Origin: Sphingomonadaceae bacterium
GTDB taxonomy: Bacteria > Pseudomonadota > Alphaproteobacteria > Sphingomonadales > Sphingomonadaceae
NCBI GenBank assembly: GCA_947451145.1
Contig: CANFXW010000006.1
Span: 1-64,000 of the forward strand
DNA: 64,000 bases
Direction: 5' to 3'
The first letter of the stretch is position 1. Every line of letters begins with the position of its first letter. Under the pieces are notes generated by a model. The model had not been told where the DNA came from. It saw only the letters and a program-made list of their open reading frames with translations, and ran no database searches. Shown one piece after another: positions 28,936 to 39,085 of this stretch. The position numbers were made by a program, and so were the translations under genes.

Positions 28936-30066
28936 CTAATTGACTCCAAAGGCTTCAATCGCCTGGAATATGCGCGAGAGGGCTATGCGATCCTCTTCGG
29001 GGATTTCCGGCCGCCAGACCTCGAACAACAGGATCACCCGCTCCTGATTGCCACCATTGCGCGCCTCGTGCTCGACCGAATCGTCGAAAACCAGCGCCTT
29101 GCCTGCCTCCCACGCCCGCGTTTCATTGCCGACGCGCAGGGTGCAATCGGGCGCGGGCTTGACCGGAATGTGGCAAATCAGCCGGGTGTTGAGCATGCCA
29201 TGATGCGGAGCGATGTGTGCGCCGGGCAAGAGCCGTGAAAACAGGGCATTGGGCGCGCGTGAGGTGATATAGGGCATCGGCGCATGGGCCAGGGCTTCTA
29301 TCACCGAGGGACAGGCTGCGGCATTTTCCGCCACCTCCTCACCGTCCTTCCAGAAATAGAGTGCTGACCAGGCAATGTCGTTCAGCAGCGGATTGTTCGG
29401 GGCGGGACGGTTGCCATCGGCCGTAACGTAAGGGGCAAAGCCTGCGCCATTCAGCGTCTCAAGCTCCTCCGCCATCCGTGGCGCGAGTGCCAGCATAGGT
29501 TCGAGCCAGCGGAACCGGCTGGTCTCATAGAAATACTTCTGCGGCAGCCCGGGGTAATAGAACATGCGCGGTTGCTGCAATTGCACCTGCACCTTGCCGG
29601 TCAGCAGATCCATCGCCTCGCGCATAGTGGGGGAAAGGCCATCGCCAACCACGGATTGCAGGTGCGCGGCATAGTCGCCCTGTGTGCCGGCAATATAGCG
29701 TCCGGCATGGGCTAGCAGATCAGCCAGCGGTGGTGGCGAGCCCGTCAGCCCGGCCTGATTGATCGCCGCCTGATAAAAGCTGATCGCCGCCCGGCTATCG
29801 CCCAGCTTTTCGCGCAGCAGACCCTTGAGCAGCAGCGCGCCGACATCGCGGAAGGCAAGCTTAAGCTGCCGGTCAATCGCCATTTCCGCCGCATCAAGGT
29901 GGCCAAGCGCCATTTCGGCATTGCCCAGCGCCATCCAAGGGAATGCGGCTTCGGGAACCTGCGGCGCAGCCTCGTGAAGAAGCGTTGCCGCAAGCTGATG
30001 ATCACGCGCCTGGAGCGCAGCGAGGCCTTGGGCGATCGCGGCTTGCGGATCAGAAGGCCCCGCCAT
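28936..30066 (-). CDS. TPR plus aspartyl/asparaginyl beta-hydroxylase-like protein
   Basis: Predicted 2-oxoglutarate/Fe(II)-dependent oxygenase of 376 residues. The first ~130 residues are helical tetratricopeptide-like repeats. The C-terminal third is an Asp/Asn hydroxylase domain with iron-ligand candidates in HIAPHHGMLN and SVEHEARN and an arginine in RVILLFEVW for 2-oxoglutarate. The target is unknown. It converges on parB and runs in the same direction as rho, ending about 9 nt after the parB terminator. Confidence 0.85.
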   Translation of the reverse strand: MAGPSDPQAAIAQGLAALQARDHQLAATLLHEAAPQVPEAAFPWMALGNAEMALGHLDAAEMAIDRQLKLAFRDVGALLLKGLLREKLGDSRAAISFYQAAINQAGLTGSPPPLADLLAHAGRYIAGTQGDYAAHLQSVVGDGLSPTMREAMDLLTGKVQVQLQQPRMFYYPGLPQKYFYETSRFRWLEPMLALAPRMAEELETLNGAGFAPYVTADGNRPAPNNPLLNDIAWSALYFWKDGEEVAENAAACPSVIEALAHAPMPYITSRAPNALFSRLLPGAHIAPHHGMLNTRLICHIPVKPAPDCTLRVGNETRAWEAGKALVFDDSVEHEARNGGNQERVILLFEVWRPEIPEEDRIALSRIFQAIEAFGVN

Positions 30067-30076
30067 GCCGCCCAGC

Positions 30077-31333
<1,257 letters not shown>

Positions 31334-31475
31334 AAAAATGTAATCCAATCAGATATTTGCGCTGGCCGACTGGTCAAAGGGCTTGGGGAAAGCGGACCAT
31401 GTAGGGGCTGGCCTGAGGCCGCCCGGAGGTGTCGGTGCAGAAGCTTAGTTAGAGGGCGCGCGGCTTCAGGTCAAA

Positions 31476-31919
31476 TCAGAATGGTTTGATCACCACCAGC
31501 ACGACGATGAACGCCGCGGCGAGGCCGGGAATTTCGTTGAGCATCCTCAGCTGCTTTCCGGTGAGGCGGCGCTTTCCGGTGGCAAGTACCTTGTGATAGG
31601 TCGCAAGCCAGAAATGGTAACCCGTAAGGCCCAGCGCAAACAACAACTTGGCGAGGAACCAGCCCTGCACAAAGGCGCCGATCGACATGGCGAGCGCCAG
31701 CCCGAGCACCCAGACCACCACCAGCGACGGCCACAGGATGATCTTGAGCAACTTGCCCTCACGCTCCGTCCAAACGGCATTTTCCGGTGAATCCGGCGCG
31801 GCTTCCTGATGATAGACGAAATAGCGCGGCAGCATGAACAGCCCGGCCATCCAGAAGATCACAAAAATGATGTGTCCGGCCTTCAGCCAGTAATAGATCA
31901 TCGCAAGCAACCAATCCAT
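31476..31919 (-). CDS. hemJ: Protoporphyrinogen IX oxidase HemJ
   Basis: Membrane enzyme that oxidises protoporphyrinogen IX to protoporphyrin IX, the HemJ type found in alphaproteobacteria and cyanobacteria. The 147 residues have four hydrophobic segments and the N-terminal block LKAGHIIFVIFWMAGLF followed by LPRYFVYH, a family hallmark with conserved His and Arg. It is also annotated as CopD/UPF0093. The stop-to-rho gap is 142 nt and holds nothing I recognise. hemE lies 21 nt upstream, so hemE-hemJ are likely cotranscribed for consecutive parts of haem synthesis. Confidence 0.88.
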   Translation of the reverse strand: MDWLLAMIYYWLKAGHIIFVIFWMAGLFMLPRYFVYHQEAAPDSPENAVWTEREGKLLKIILWPSLVVVWVLGLALAMSIGAFVQGWFLAKLLFALGLTGYHFWLATYHKVLATGKRRLTGKQLRMLNEIPGLAAAFIVVLVVIKPF

Positions 31920-31940
31920 GCGCTCGAATATAATGCGGCC

Positions 31941-32969
31941 CTAGCCTTTTCGCCAGCCCCTGACCACACCAAGCAGCCGCTCGACATGCTCTACGGGCGT
32001 GAACTGGCCGATGCCGTGGCCAAGATTGAACACGTGCGGCCGGTCAGCAAAGGCATCCAGCACACGGATAGCCTCTCTTTCCAGCTCCGGGCCACCGCTG
32101 AGCATCAAGAGCGGGTCGAGGTTGCCCTGCACCGGTAAATTGTCCGGAAGCGCTCCAGCAGCCCACAGCGGGTCAATTGTCTCATCGAGCGCCACGGCAT
32201 CAACCTTGGTCTCGCGAACATAGGCAGGAAGCTTTTCACCAGCGCCCTTGGGGAAGCCGATGATCGGCAGACCGGGGCAGCGTTTGTGGAGCTCGGAAAC
32301 GATCCTGGCATTGGGCGCGATCACCCAGCGTTCGAATTGCGCCGGGGACAAACTGCCAGCCCATGAATCGAACAGCTGCACCGCTTCCGCACCGGCGGCG
32401 ACTTGACCCGCAAGATAATCGACCGTCACCTCAACGATGGCATCGATAATCGCCTGAAAAGCAACGGGATCGCGATATGCCATGGCGCGAGTATCGTGCT
32501 GGTCACGGCTGCCTTCGCCAGCGACCATATAGGTCGCGATGGTCCAGGGACTTCCGGCGAAACCGAGCAGTGTGCGATCGGCACTGAGTCCCGCACGGAC
32601 CTTTGCCACGGTTTCATAGATCGGCGTCAGGCGCGAAGGCACCGCATTGAGCGAGGCGAGCGCGGTATCAACCAGCCTGGGTGACAGGCTTGGTCCTTCA
32701 CCCGCCAGGAAGGCCAGATCCTGCCCCATGGCATAGGGCACGATCAGGATGTCCGAAAACAGGATCGCGCCATCAAAGCCAAAGCGGCGGATCGGCTGGA
32801 GAGTGATCTCGGCCGCGGCATCGCTGTCATAGACCAGCGCCAGAAAACCGCCCTTTTCCGCGCGCAGGGCACGGTATTCGGGCAGGTAACGCCCAGCCTG
32901 ACGCATCAGCCAGATCGGGCGCTGGTCACCATTGGAACCGCGCAAGGTATCAAGGAGAAGTCCGGGCAT
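31941..32969 (-). CDS. hemE: Uroporphyrinogen decarboxylase
   Basis: Removes four carboxyl groups from uroporphyrinogen III to give coproporphyrinogen III. The 342 residues contain the N-terminal signature PIWLMRQAGRYLPEYR near residue 18 and GFAGSPWTIATYMVAG near residue 134. It is transcribed away from the AT-rich segment at 32970, as expected for a gene bordering a replication origin on the leading strand. In Caulobacter, hemE also borders the chromosomal origin. Confidence 0.96.
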   Translation of the reverse strand: MPGLLLDTLRGSNGDQRPIWLMRQAGRYLPEYRALRAEKGGFLALVYDSDAAAEITLQPIRRFGFDGAILFSDILIVPYAMGQDLAFLAGEGPSLSPRLVDTALASLNAVPSRLTPIYETVAKVRAGLSADRTLLGFAGSPWTIATYMVAGEGSRDQHDTRAMAYRDPVAFQAIIDAIVEVTVDYLAGQVAAGAEAVQLFDSWAGSLSPAQFERWVIAPNARIVSELHKRCPGLPIIGFPKGAGEKLPAYVRETKVDAVALDETIDPLWAAGALPDNLPVQGNLDPLLMLSGGPELEREAIRVLDAFADRPHVFNLGHGIGQFTPVEHVERLLGVVRGWRKG

Positions 32970-33288
32970 CGCGTCGCTCTCTAACTAAATAAAAGATTCT
33001 TTATAAAAGGATTCTGTAGGTAGTTGGTCTGTGGATATCGGGGATGACGCGCCCTTGCCTGATTTGTCCCGCAGTGAACAGGCCTTGCGTGCATGGCGAC
33101 TCTGTGAACGCCCGCGTCAAGCAAGACTTATCCGCCTTATCCCCAGCCTGTGGGAATCGTTGTCCCCATGTTGACGCATGCCGGATCGAAGCACCGGTAT
33201 CGGGGGCATAATTGCCCGCCAAAGTTGTCACCGGGCTTATGCCGTGGTTTATGCAGGCATCTATCCACAGGGTAAGCTCCGGAACACA
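32970..33288. other. Putative chromosomal replication origin (oriC)
   Basis: A 319-base gap between hemE and the divergent DUF299 gene. It starts with an AT-rich block (about 32980-33015) in GC-rich surroundings, a candidate unwinding element. DnaA-box-like 9-mers are TGTGGATAT (33030-33038, minus strand, 8/9), TTATCCGCC (33128-33136, 7/9), TTATCCCCA (33137-33145, 8/9) and CTATCCACA (33261-33269, 8/9). Three GANTC (CcrM-type) sites occur at 32995, 33010 and 33154. Gene context matches the Caulobacter origin (hemE/RP001), and parAB-parS is 6-8.5 kb away. Genes on both sides run outward. No experimental support is available here. Confidence 0.72.
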
Positions 33289-34119
33289 ATGCCGCGCCTT
33301 CATCTCCACATGCTTTCAGATTCCACCGGTGAAACGCTGGAAATGATCGCCAAAGCCGCGCTTGCCCAGTTCGAAGGAGCAGATGTCCACCGGCATTTCT
33401 GGCCGATGGTGCGATCACAGCAGCATCTTGACCGCGTGCTGGCCGAAGTGGCGGCGCATCCGGGGCTAGTGCTGTTCACTTTGGTCAATGCCGATATCCG
33501 CCAACGGCTCGAAGAACGCTGCCGCGCGCTCGGCCTCCCGACAGTTCCGGCGCTCGATGCGGTAACCGCGGTGCTCGAAGATATGCTCGGCCAGCAGGCC
33601 AAGGCGCGGCCCGGGCGGCAACACATGATGGATGAAGCCTATTTCCAGCGCGTTGATGCCATCCACTATACCATTGCCCACGATGACGGCGTGGCGCCCG
33701 AGGATTGGGAAGAGGCGGACATTGTCCTTGCCGGGGTTTCGCGCACCTCCAAGACGCCTACCTCGATCTATCTCGCCAATCGCGGGTTCAAGGTGGCGAA
33801 CATTCCGGTTGTGCCCGAAAGCCCGCCGCCGCCGATCCTCTACAGCCTGAAGCGCCCCTTCGTTGTCGGACTGACCACGGCGCCAGACCGGCTGATTCAG
33901 GTGCGGCGAAACCGGCTGTTGTCGCTCAATCAGGCGCCCGAAACCGCCTATGTCGATCAGGAGCGGGTGGCCAAGGAAGTGCAATATGCCCGGCGGATGT
34001 TCGCCGATAACGGCTGGCCGGTGATCGATGTCACCCGTCGCTCGATCGAAGAGACGGCAGCGGCGGTGATCAACCTTTATAATGAAAGCCGTCAGGAATC
34101 GGCGGCGGAGGGCAAGTGA
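33289..34119 (+). CDS. PPDK/PEP synthase regulatory kinase/pyrophosphorylase (DUF299)
   Basis: Bifunctional regulator family (PpsR/PDRP) that phosphorylates and dephosphorylates phosphoenolpyruvate synthase or pyruvate phosphate dikinase. It has 276 residues from the ATG at 33289. The N-terminus [14 protein letters not shown] and the P-loop [12 protein letters not shown] near residue 150 are diagnostic. Neither target gene lies in this window. It corresponds to RP001, the right-hand neighbour of the Caulobacter origin. The frame is open back to 33178, but that part falls in the origin region and lacks a ribosome site. Confidence 0.92.
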   Translation: MPRLHLHMLSDSTGETLEMIAKAALAQFEGADVHRHFWPMVRSQQHLDRVLAEVAAHPGLVLFTLVNADIRQRLEERCRALGLPTVPALDAVTAVLEDMLGQQAKARPGRQHMMDEAYFQRVDAIHYTIAHDDGVAPEDWEEADIVLAGVSRTSKTPTSIYLANRGFKVANIPVVPESPPPPILYSLKRPFVVGLTTAPDRLIQVRRNRLLSLNQAPETAYVDQERVAKEVQYARRMFADNGWPVIDVTRRSIEETAAAVINLYNESRQESAAEGK

Positions 34120-34703
34120 TGCTGGTGCTCGCTTCCCAGTCTGCCTCGCGCAGGGCCATGCTTACCGCCGCTGGCGTAACTTTCGAGGCGCGCGCTGCCG
34201 ATGTTGATGAACGGGCGCTTGAGGCAGAGCTTGCCGGTGCCGACGCGCCGGCCGTTGCGCTGGCCCTGGCGAAAGCCAAGGCACTCGCCGGATCCGGGGT
34301 CAATTCCGGCGCGCTGGTGCTGGGCAGCGACTCACTGGTTGAAGTGGAAGGCCGCCGTTTCAACAAGCCGCGCCACTTGGGCGAAGCCGCCGAGCATCTG
34401 CGCTTCTTCTCTGGCAAGACCATGGTCTTGCACAGCGCCGCCGCTCTGGCGCGCGATGGTGAAGTGGTCTGGAGCCACGCCGACAAGGCCAGCCTTACCG
34501 TTCGCCCCCTATCCGAGAGCTTCATCGCCGGTTATCTGGCCGCCGAGTGGCCTGAAGTTGGGGCCTGTGTCGGGGTGTTCAGGATCGAAGGGCTGGGCGT
34601 GCAATTGTTTGAGAAAATTGAAGGCAGCCAGTTCACGGTGCTGGGAATGCCGCTCCTGCCGGTGCTGGGTGCGCTGCGCGATGCCGGAGTGATGCAGCCA
34701 TGA
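34119..34703 (+). CDS. maf: Maf family nucleotide pyrophosphatase
   Basis: House-cleaning nucleoside triphosphate pyrophosphatase. The 194 residues show the N-terminal [11 protein letters not shown] motif, the [10 protein letters not shown] motif and the late CVGVFRIEG segment. The exact substrate class (dTTP/UTP or m7GTP) is not clear to me. The start is ATG 34119, overlapping the previous stop (TGATG) with GGAGGG upstream; GTG 34116 is an alternative. The stop overlaps aroE. Confidence 0.9.
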   Translation: MLVLASQSASRRAMLTAAGVTFEARAADVDERALEAELAGADAPAVALALAKAKALAGSGVNSGALVLGSDSLVEVEGRRFNKPRHLGEAAEHLRFFSGKTMVLHSAAALARDGEVVWSHADKASLTVRPLSESFIAGYLAAEWPEVGACVGVFRIEGLGVQLFEKIEGSQFTVLGMPLLPVLGALRDAGVMQP

Positions 34704-35554
34704 TCCCGCGCGAGGAACGTCCGCTTCCGCTGCTCGCCGGATTGATCGGCTGGCCGGTCGCGCAGTCAAAGTCGCAGTTGATCCACGAGTTCTGGCTCCG
34801 GCGGCTCGGGATCGACGGCCACTATATCCGCCTGCCGGTTCGTCCGGGAGAAGTTGCCCGCGCCTTTCGCGGCATGGTGGCTTTGGGCTTTGCCGGGGTG
34901 CAGGCAACAATGCCGCACAAGCGCGCTTGCTTTGATCTGGTCGACCACCACACCGCGGCGGCCAAGGCCTTGGGCGCTGTGAATACGGTGATTGTCGAAG
35001 ATGATGGCTCGCTGACCGGCGAAAACACCGATCTTCCCGGCTTCGTCGAGCCGATTGCCGGTCTGAACCTGTCGGGCGAAAAGGTGACTGTGCTGGGGGC
35101 CGGTGGTGCAGCAGCAGCGGTGATTGCCGGGCTCGTCAGCTTGGGCGCCCGCCAACTTGCCGTGATCAACCGCAGCCCCGAGGGTACAGCCCAACTGCTT
35201 GGCGATCTCGCGGCTACACTGGAAAACTGCGAGGTAACCGCCGCAGGCTGGGATGCAGCCGAGGCCCACGCTGCCGACAGTGCCCTGATTGCCAATGCCA
35301 CTTCGCTCGGGATGAACGGCATGCCGCCGATGCCGCTGGGGGTTGAGGGGCTGCGCAGCGATGCCGTGGTTTATGACATCATCACCCACCCGCACGATAC
35401 GCCGTTCCTGAAAGACGCCGCCGCGCGCGGGCTGCGCACCCATGACGGCCTCGAAATGCTGGTCGGACAGGCGCGCGAAGCCTTTCGCCGGTTCTATGGC
35501 GCGGAACCGCCGATGGATGGTGATGCCGAGTTGCGCGCCCTGTTGATGAAATGA
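34700..35554 (+). CDS. aroE: Shikimate dehydrogenase
   Basis: NADPH-dependent reduction of 3-dehydroshikimate in aromatic amino-acid synthesis. The 284 residues carry the catalytic lysine in TMPHKRA (near residue 74) and Asp in ENTDLPGF. The NADP-binding motif is [15 protein letters not shown] near residue 131, followed by the INRSPEG strand that fits NADP. The segment before the lysine reads VQATMPHK rather than the usual VNVTxPHK. It overlaps maf and coaE by 4 nt each (ATGA). Confidence 0.93.
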   Translation: MIPREERPLPLLAGLIGWPVAQSKSQLIHEFWLRRLGIDGHYIRLPVRPGEVARAFRGMVALGFAGVQATMPHKRACFDLVDHHTAAAKALGAVNTVIVEDDGSLTGENTDLPGFVEPIAGLNLSGEKVTVLGAGGAAAAVIAGLVSLGARQLAVINRSPEGTAQLLGDLAATLENCEVTAAGWDAAEAHAADSALIANATSLGMNGMPPMPLGVEGLRSDAVVYDIITHPHDTPFLKDAAARGLRTHDGLEMLVGQAREAFRRFYGAEPPMDGDAELRALLMK

Positions 35555-36162
35555 GCAAGCCGTTCATCCTGGGCCTCACCGGCTCGATCGGCATGGGCAA
35601 GTCGGCAGTGGCGGCGATGTTTCACGGGCTGGGTGTGCCGGTGTTCGATGCCGATGCGGCGGTGCACGAACTGCAGGGACCGGGCGGCGTGCTCGTTCCC
35701 GCCATCGAAAAGGCATTTCCCGGGACCACCGGCGCGCAAGGCGTCGACCGGCAGGCGCTGGGTGCAGCGGTATTTGGCGACAAGGAAAAGCTCGCCCGGC
35801 TAGAGGCCATCGTCCACCCCGCCGTTGCCGAAATGCGCCAGCAGTTCCTGCACGATCATGCCGCGCAGCCGCTGGTTGTCTTCGATATCCCTTTGCTGTT
35901 CGAAAAGGGCGGCAATGCCGGAGTTGATGCCGTGCTCGTCGTATCAGCCAGCGCCGAAGCCCAGCGGATGCGCGTCCTCGCCCGGTCGGGCATGAGCGAA
36001 GAGAAATTCGAGCGGATCCTTGGTTTGCAGGTTCCGGATGCCGAAAAGCGCGCCCGGGCTGACTTCGTGATCGATACCGGAACCTCACTCGCCGAAACGC
36101 GCCACGCAGTGCAGAATCTGGTCCATGCCCTGCTCGATAAGGGCCCCAAAAAAAATAGCTGA
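35551..36162 (+). CDS. coaE: Dephospho-CoA kinase
   Basis: Last step of coenzyme A synthesis, phosphorylating the 3'-hydroxyl of dephospho-CoA. The 203 residues begin with the P-loop GLTGSIGMGKS at 8-18, then FDADAAVHEL. The DIPLLFEKGG motif is near residue 113. Eight consecutive A (36148-36155) encode the last lysine and asparagine; slippage there would alter only the tail. dnaQ follows after 47 nt, with a small GACTT/AAGTC hairpin between. Confidence 0.93.
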   Translation: MSKPFILGLTGSIGMGKSAVAAMFHGLGVPVFDADAAVHELQGPGGVLVPAIEKAFPGTTGAQGVDRQALGAAVFGDKEKLARLEAIVHPAVAEMRQQFLHDHAAQPLVVFDIPLLFEKGGNAGVDAVLVVSASAEAQRMRVLARSGMSEEKFERILGLQVPDAEKRARADFVIDTGTSLAETRHAVQNLVHALLDKGPKKNS

Positions 36163-36209
36163 GTCGGGGACTTGCGAAGTCGCGGCGACGGGTCAATATC
36201 TTGATCATA

Positions 36210-36902
36210 ATGCGAGAGATAATCTTCGACACCGAAACGACCGGTCTCGATCCCCAGAGCGGAGACAGGCTGGTTGAAATCGGCTGTATCGAGATGGTCA
36301 ACCGGGTAACCACCGGTGAGACCTTCCACTGCTATTTCAATCCCGAACGCGATATGCCCGCCGCTGCCGAGAACGTGCACGGCCTTTCGATCACCTTCCT
36401 TTCCGACAAGCCGAAATTCGTCGAGCGGGTGCACGATCTGCTGGAATTCATCGGTGATTCGCAGCTCGTCGCGCATAACGCCGGTTTCGATATGGGCTTC
36501 CTCAATATGGAGCTGGCGCTGTGCGGGCTTGATCCGCTGCCACGTGAACGCGCGGTGGATACCGTGGCGCTGGCCCGGGTGCGGCATCCGGGGGCAAAGA
36601 ATTCGCTCGATGCGCTGTGCACCCGCTATGGCATCGATCGCAGCCACCGCACCAGGCACGGCGCGCTGCTCGATGCCGAACTGCTCGCCCAGGTCTATGT
36701 CGAACTGACCGGCGGCCGCCAGATCGGCCTCGAACTGGCGGCGCAACAGGAAGACACACTGGTGGCCTCGGTCACCACGATTACCCGAACCCGAGAATTC
36801 CGCCCCGCCCGCCTACACAGTGCGAGCGCGGAGGAACTGGCCGCCCATGCCGAATTCATGGGCAAGATACCCTCACCGCTATGGGGAACCCCCGGCGGTT
36901 AG
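36210..36902 (+). CDS. dnaQ: DNA polymerase III epsilon subunit (proofreading exonuclease)
   Basis: 3'-5' exonuclease subunit of the replicative polymerase. The 230 residues contain ExoI DTETTG (D7, E9), ExoII HNAGFDMGF near 88 and the late H-x4-D motif HGALLDAELL. The C-terminal region binds the alpha subunit. The ATG at 36210 gives the conserved MREIIFDTETTG start, and three extra codons upstream are unlikely. Its position in the coaE-dnaQ string next to the origin is common in alphaproteobacteria. Confidence 0.94.
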   Translation: MREIIFDTETTGLDPQSGDRLVEIGCIEMVNRVTTGETFHCYFNPERDMPAAAENVHGLSITFLSDKPKFVERVHDLLEFIGDSQLVAHNAGFDMGFLNMELALCGLDPLPRERAVDTVALARVRHPGAKNSLDALCTRYGIDRSHRTRHGALLDAELLAQVYVELTGGRQIGLELAAQQEDTLVASVTTITRTREFRPARLHSASAEELAAHAEFMGKIPSPLWGTPGG

Positions 36903-36927
36903 GGCGCATTAAAAGGAGAAGTGCTGC

Positions 36928-37494
36928 ATGGAAATTCGCGTTTCAGGTCATCAGATGGCAACCGGCGAAGCACTTCAAACACATGCCAACGAGCGCCTTG
37001 GCGCTATCGTTGCCAAGTATTTCAGTGGTGCCCTTTCCAGTCATGTCACTTTCGGCAAGGCTCCGGCCGGAGCCTTCCGTTGTGATATCGTCACCCACGT
37101 GATGCACGGCCTGATCCTGAAAGGCGCCGGCATCGCGCAAGACGCGCACCACGCGCTCGATGCCGCAGCGGAAAAGATCGACAAGCAGCTGCGCCGCTAC
37201 AAGCGCCGGCTCAAGGACCGCCATGAAGCTTCTGCCCATGCTCGCCATGAGGAAGAGGCCGCCTATGTCGTCTTCGCTGAGCCAGAACCCGAAGCCGAAG
37301 AGATCAGCGCCGATGCGCCACTGGTCATTGCCGAGACCCGCGTCGACGTACCGACAGCAACCGTATCCGATGCTGTGATGATGCTCGATCTGCGCAACAC
37401 CAACGCACTGTTGTTCAAAAACGCTGGCACCGATAAGCATAATATGGTTTACCGCCGCGGCGATGGGTCAATTGGCTGGGTTGAACCGTCTTGA
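36928..37494 (+). CDS. hpf: Ribosome hibernation promoting factor, long form
   Basis: Binds the 30S decoding centre and dimerises ribosomes in stationary phase. The 188 residues join an S30AE/RaiA domain (1 to about 100, starting MEIRVSGHQMATG) to a C-terminal dimerisation domain (about 132-188). The latter has the family motif NALLFKNAGTDKHNMVYRR. This is the long form, which makes 100S particles alone. AAAAGGAG lies eight bases before the ATG. ptsN is 117 nt downstream, behind a short ATGCGG/CCGCAT hairpin. Confidence 0.93.
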   Translation: MEIRVSGHQMATGEALQTHANERLGAIVAKYFSGALSSHVTFGKAPAGAFRCDIVTHVMHGLILKGAGIAQDAHHALDAAAEKIDKQLRRYKRRLKDRHEASAHARHEEEAAYVVFAEPEPEAEEISADAPLVIAETRVDVPTATVSDAVMMLDLRNTNALLFKNAGTDKHNMVYRRGDGSIGWVEPS

Positions 37495-37611
37495 TGCGCA
37501 AATAGGCGCGCCTTTCCAATCGGTTGGTTCGTATCTTAAGGGTCGTGATTCGGCGCTTCTGATGCGGCACCAACCGCATGGGATCGGTCTGGCAGGCAAC
37601 TAATTGATACG

Positions 37612-38073
37612 ATGAACCCGAATTTCACCCTCCTCCCCGAAGCTGTCGGCACCTTTTCCGCAGACACCAAATCGGCGATTCTTGGTCAAATGGCCGCGCT
37701 GTTTGCCAGCACCTATGGGCTGGATGCCGCGCTCGTGCTTGAACGCATGGAAGAGCGCGAGCATCTGGGCAGCACCGGCTTTGGCCGCGGCGTGGCGATT
37801 CCGCACGCACGGATCGACGGATTGCAGCGCCCGGTCGCGGCCGTGATGCGGCTGGATAGCCCGGTGAGCTTTGATTCAGCGGATGGCCTGCCAGTTGATC
37901 TGGTCTTCGGCCTGCTTTCGCCCGAGACAGCAGGTGCCGCCCATCTTCATGCCCTCGCGGCAATTTCGCGCACGATGCGGGATGAAGGTATGCACCAGGC
38001 GCTGCGGCAGGCACCCAGTGCCGAAGCTATCTACGGCCTGCTGAGCAATGTCATTGACCGGGATGCAGCCTGA
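37612..38073 (+). CDS. ptsN: PTS IIA-like nitrogen regulatory protein
   Basis: EIIA-Ntr, a phosphotransfer protein that regulates nitrogen and potassium metabolism rather than sugar uptake. The 153 residues have the phosphorylatable histidine H65 in GRGVAIPHARIDG, and LVFGLLSPE further on is typical. The hpf-ptsN order is conserved in many proteobacteria, but rpoN, the usual third partner, is not here. Its 3' end overlaps the thioesterase frame by up to 26 nt. Confidence 0.92.
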   Translation: MNPNFTLLPEAVGTFSADTKSAILGQMAALFASTYGLDAALVLERMEEREHLGSTGFGRGVAIPHARIDGLQRPVAAVMRLDSPVSFDSADGLPVDLVFGLLSPETAGAAHLHALAAISRTMRDEGMHQALRQAPSAEAIYGLLSNVIDRDAA

Positions 38074-38548
38074 AATTCCCGCCAGTTCGCCCGTTAGCGA
38101 TGAGGCTGGTGCCGCGCCGCACTGGCGCGCTCTGGAATCGCTTTATGCTTCAGCACCTATCAACGATCTATTCAAATCGCAGCTGACGATTCTGGGCGAA
38201 GGCCATGCACGGATCGAATTCGAGGTCGACAAGCGGTGTTATCACGCGGCGGGCGCGGCGCACGGCACCGTCTATTTCAAGATGCTTGATGATGCGGCTT
38301 TCTATGCCGCAAACACCCTCGTTACCGACAAGTTCCTGCTGACCACCGCCTTCAACCTGCACTTTGTCCGCCCGGTGAAGGCTGGACGGGTTATCGCCGA
38401 AGGACGCTGGGTCAGCGGACGTCGCCGCGTACTGGTGGCTGAATCGCGGCTGATTGATGCCGATGGCGAGGAAATTGGTCGCGGAACCGGCACATTCATG
38501 CGCTCGCGAATCGCGCTTTCCGGCCTCGCTGGTTACCGCCCGACATGA
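38048..38548 (+). CDS. PaaI-type hotdog thioesterase
   Basis: Acyl-CoA thioesterase of the hotdog fold, 166 residues. The fold signature includes GAAHGTVYFKMLDDAAFYAAN near residue 74 and TTAFNLHFVRPVKAG. The substrate is unknown. Two starts are possible: ATG 38048, overlapping ptsN by 26 nt, or ATG 38063, overlapping by 11; neither has a good ribosome site. The stop overlaps the DUF1491 gene (ATGA). Confidence 0.85.
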   Translation: MSLTGMQPEIPASSPVSDEAGAAPHWRALESLYASAPINDLFKSQLTILGEGHARIEFEVDKRCYHAAGAAHGTVYFKMLDDAAFYAANTLVTDKFLLTTAFNLHFVRPVKAGRVIAEGRWVSGRRRVLVAESRLIDADGEEIGRGTGTFMRSRIALSGLAGYRPT

Positions 38549-38880
38549 GCGAGGCGCGGCTTCCGGCGGGACTGGAAGTATCGGCGTTGGTCCGCCGGGT
38601 CCAAAACGAAGGCGGCTTTGCCACAGTGATCGCCAAGGGCCATCCGGAAGCCGGCACGATCATGGCGTTAACCACCTGTAATAACGCTAATTTCCGGGCA
38701 TGGGAACGGATGCCGCAGGCCGATGGCGAGCGGCGCTGGACCTGCGTGCGTGTGGCCGAAACTGGCAGTGATCCTGATTGGATGGCCTGGCTGGAACGCC
38801 GCCGGACACAGGATTCAGACCTGTGGATTATCGAACTGGACATCGCGGATGGGGAACGGTTCATCCCGGCCGGACCCTAA
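38545..38880 (+). CDS. DUF1491 family protein
   Basis: Cytoplasmic protein of 111 residues found in alphaproteobacteria, function unknown. It starts RLPAGLEVSALVRRVQNEGGFATVIAKG and has the late motif DSDLWIIELDIADGERF. The family name is from memory. It shares four bases with the thioesterase stop. A 205-base gap to the next gene holds nothing I can assign. Confidence 0.8.
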   Translation: MSEARLPAGLEVSALVRRVQNEGGFATVIAKGHPEAGTIMALTTCNNANFRAWERMPQADGERRWTCVRVAETGSDPDWMAWLERRRTQDSDLWIIELDIADGERFIPAGP

Positions 38881-39085
38881 TGGGGTTGACTTTGTTGCAC
38901 CGCACAATCAAACGCGCCCCACTTTGATGCGCAGGCAGTCTTGGATGACAGTTAAGTCACTGGGGCCAGCACGCAGACGGGGGGCAGTCGGCGGGTAATT
39001 CCGGTGTCAGCATGGCAGGGCAACAGCCCGGACAGCAGACAACCAGACCCGTGCGGACGAGCCAACCGCACATGAATGTGTTGTT

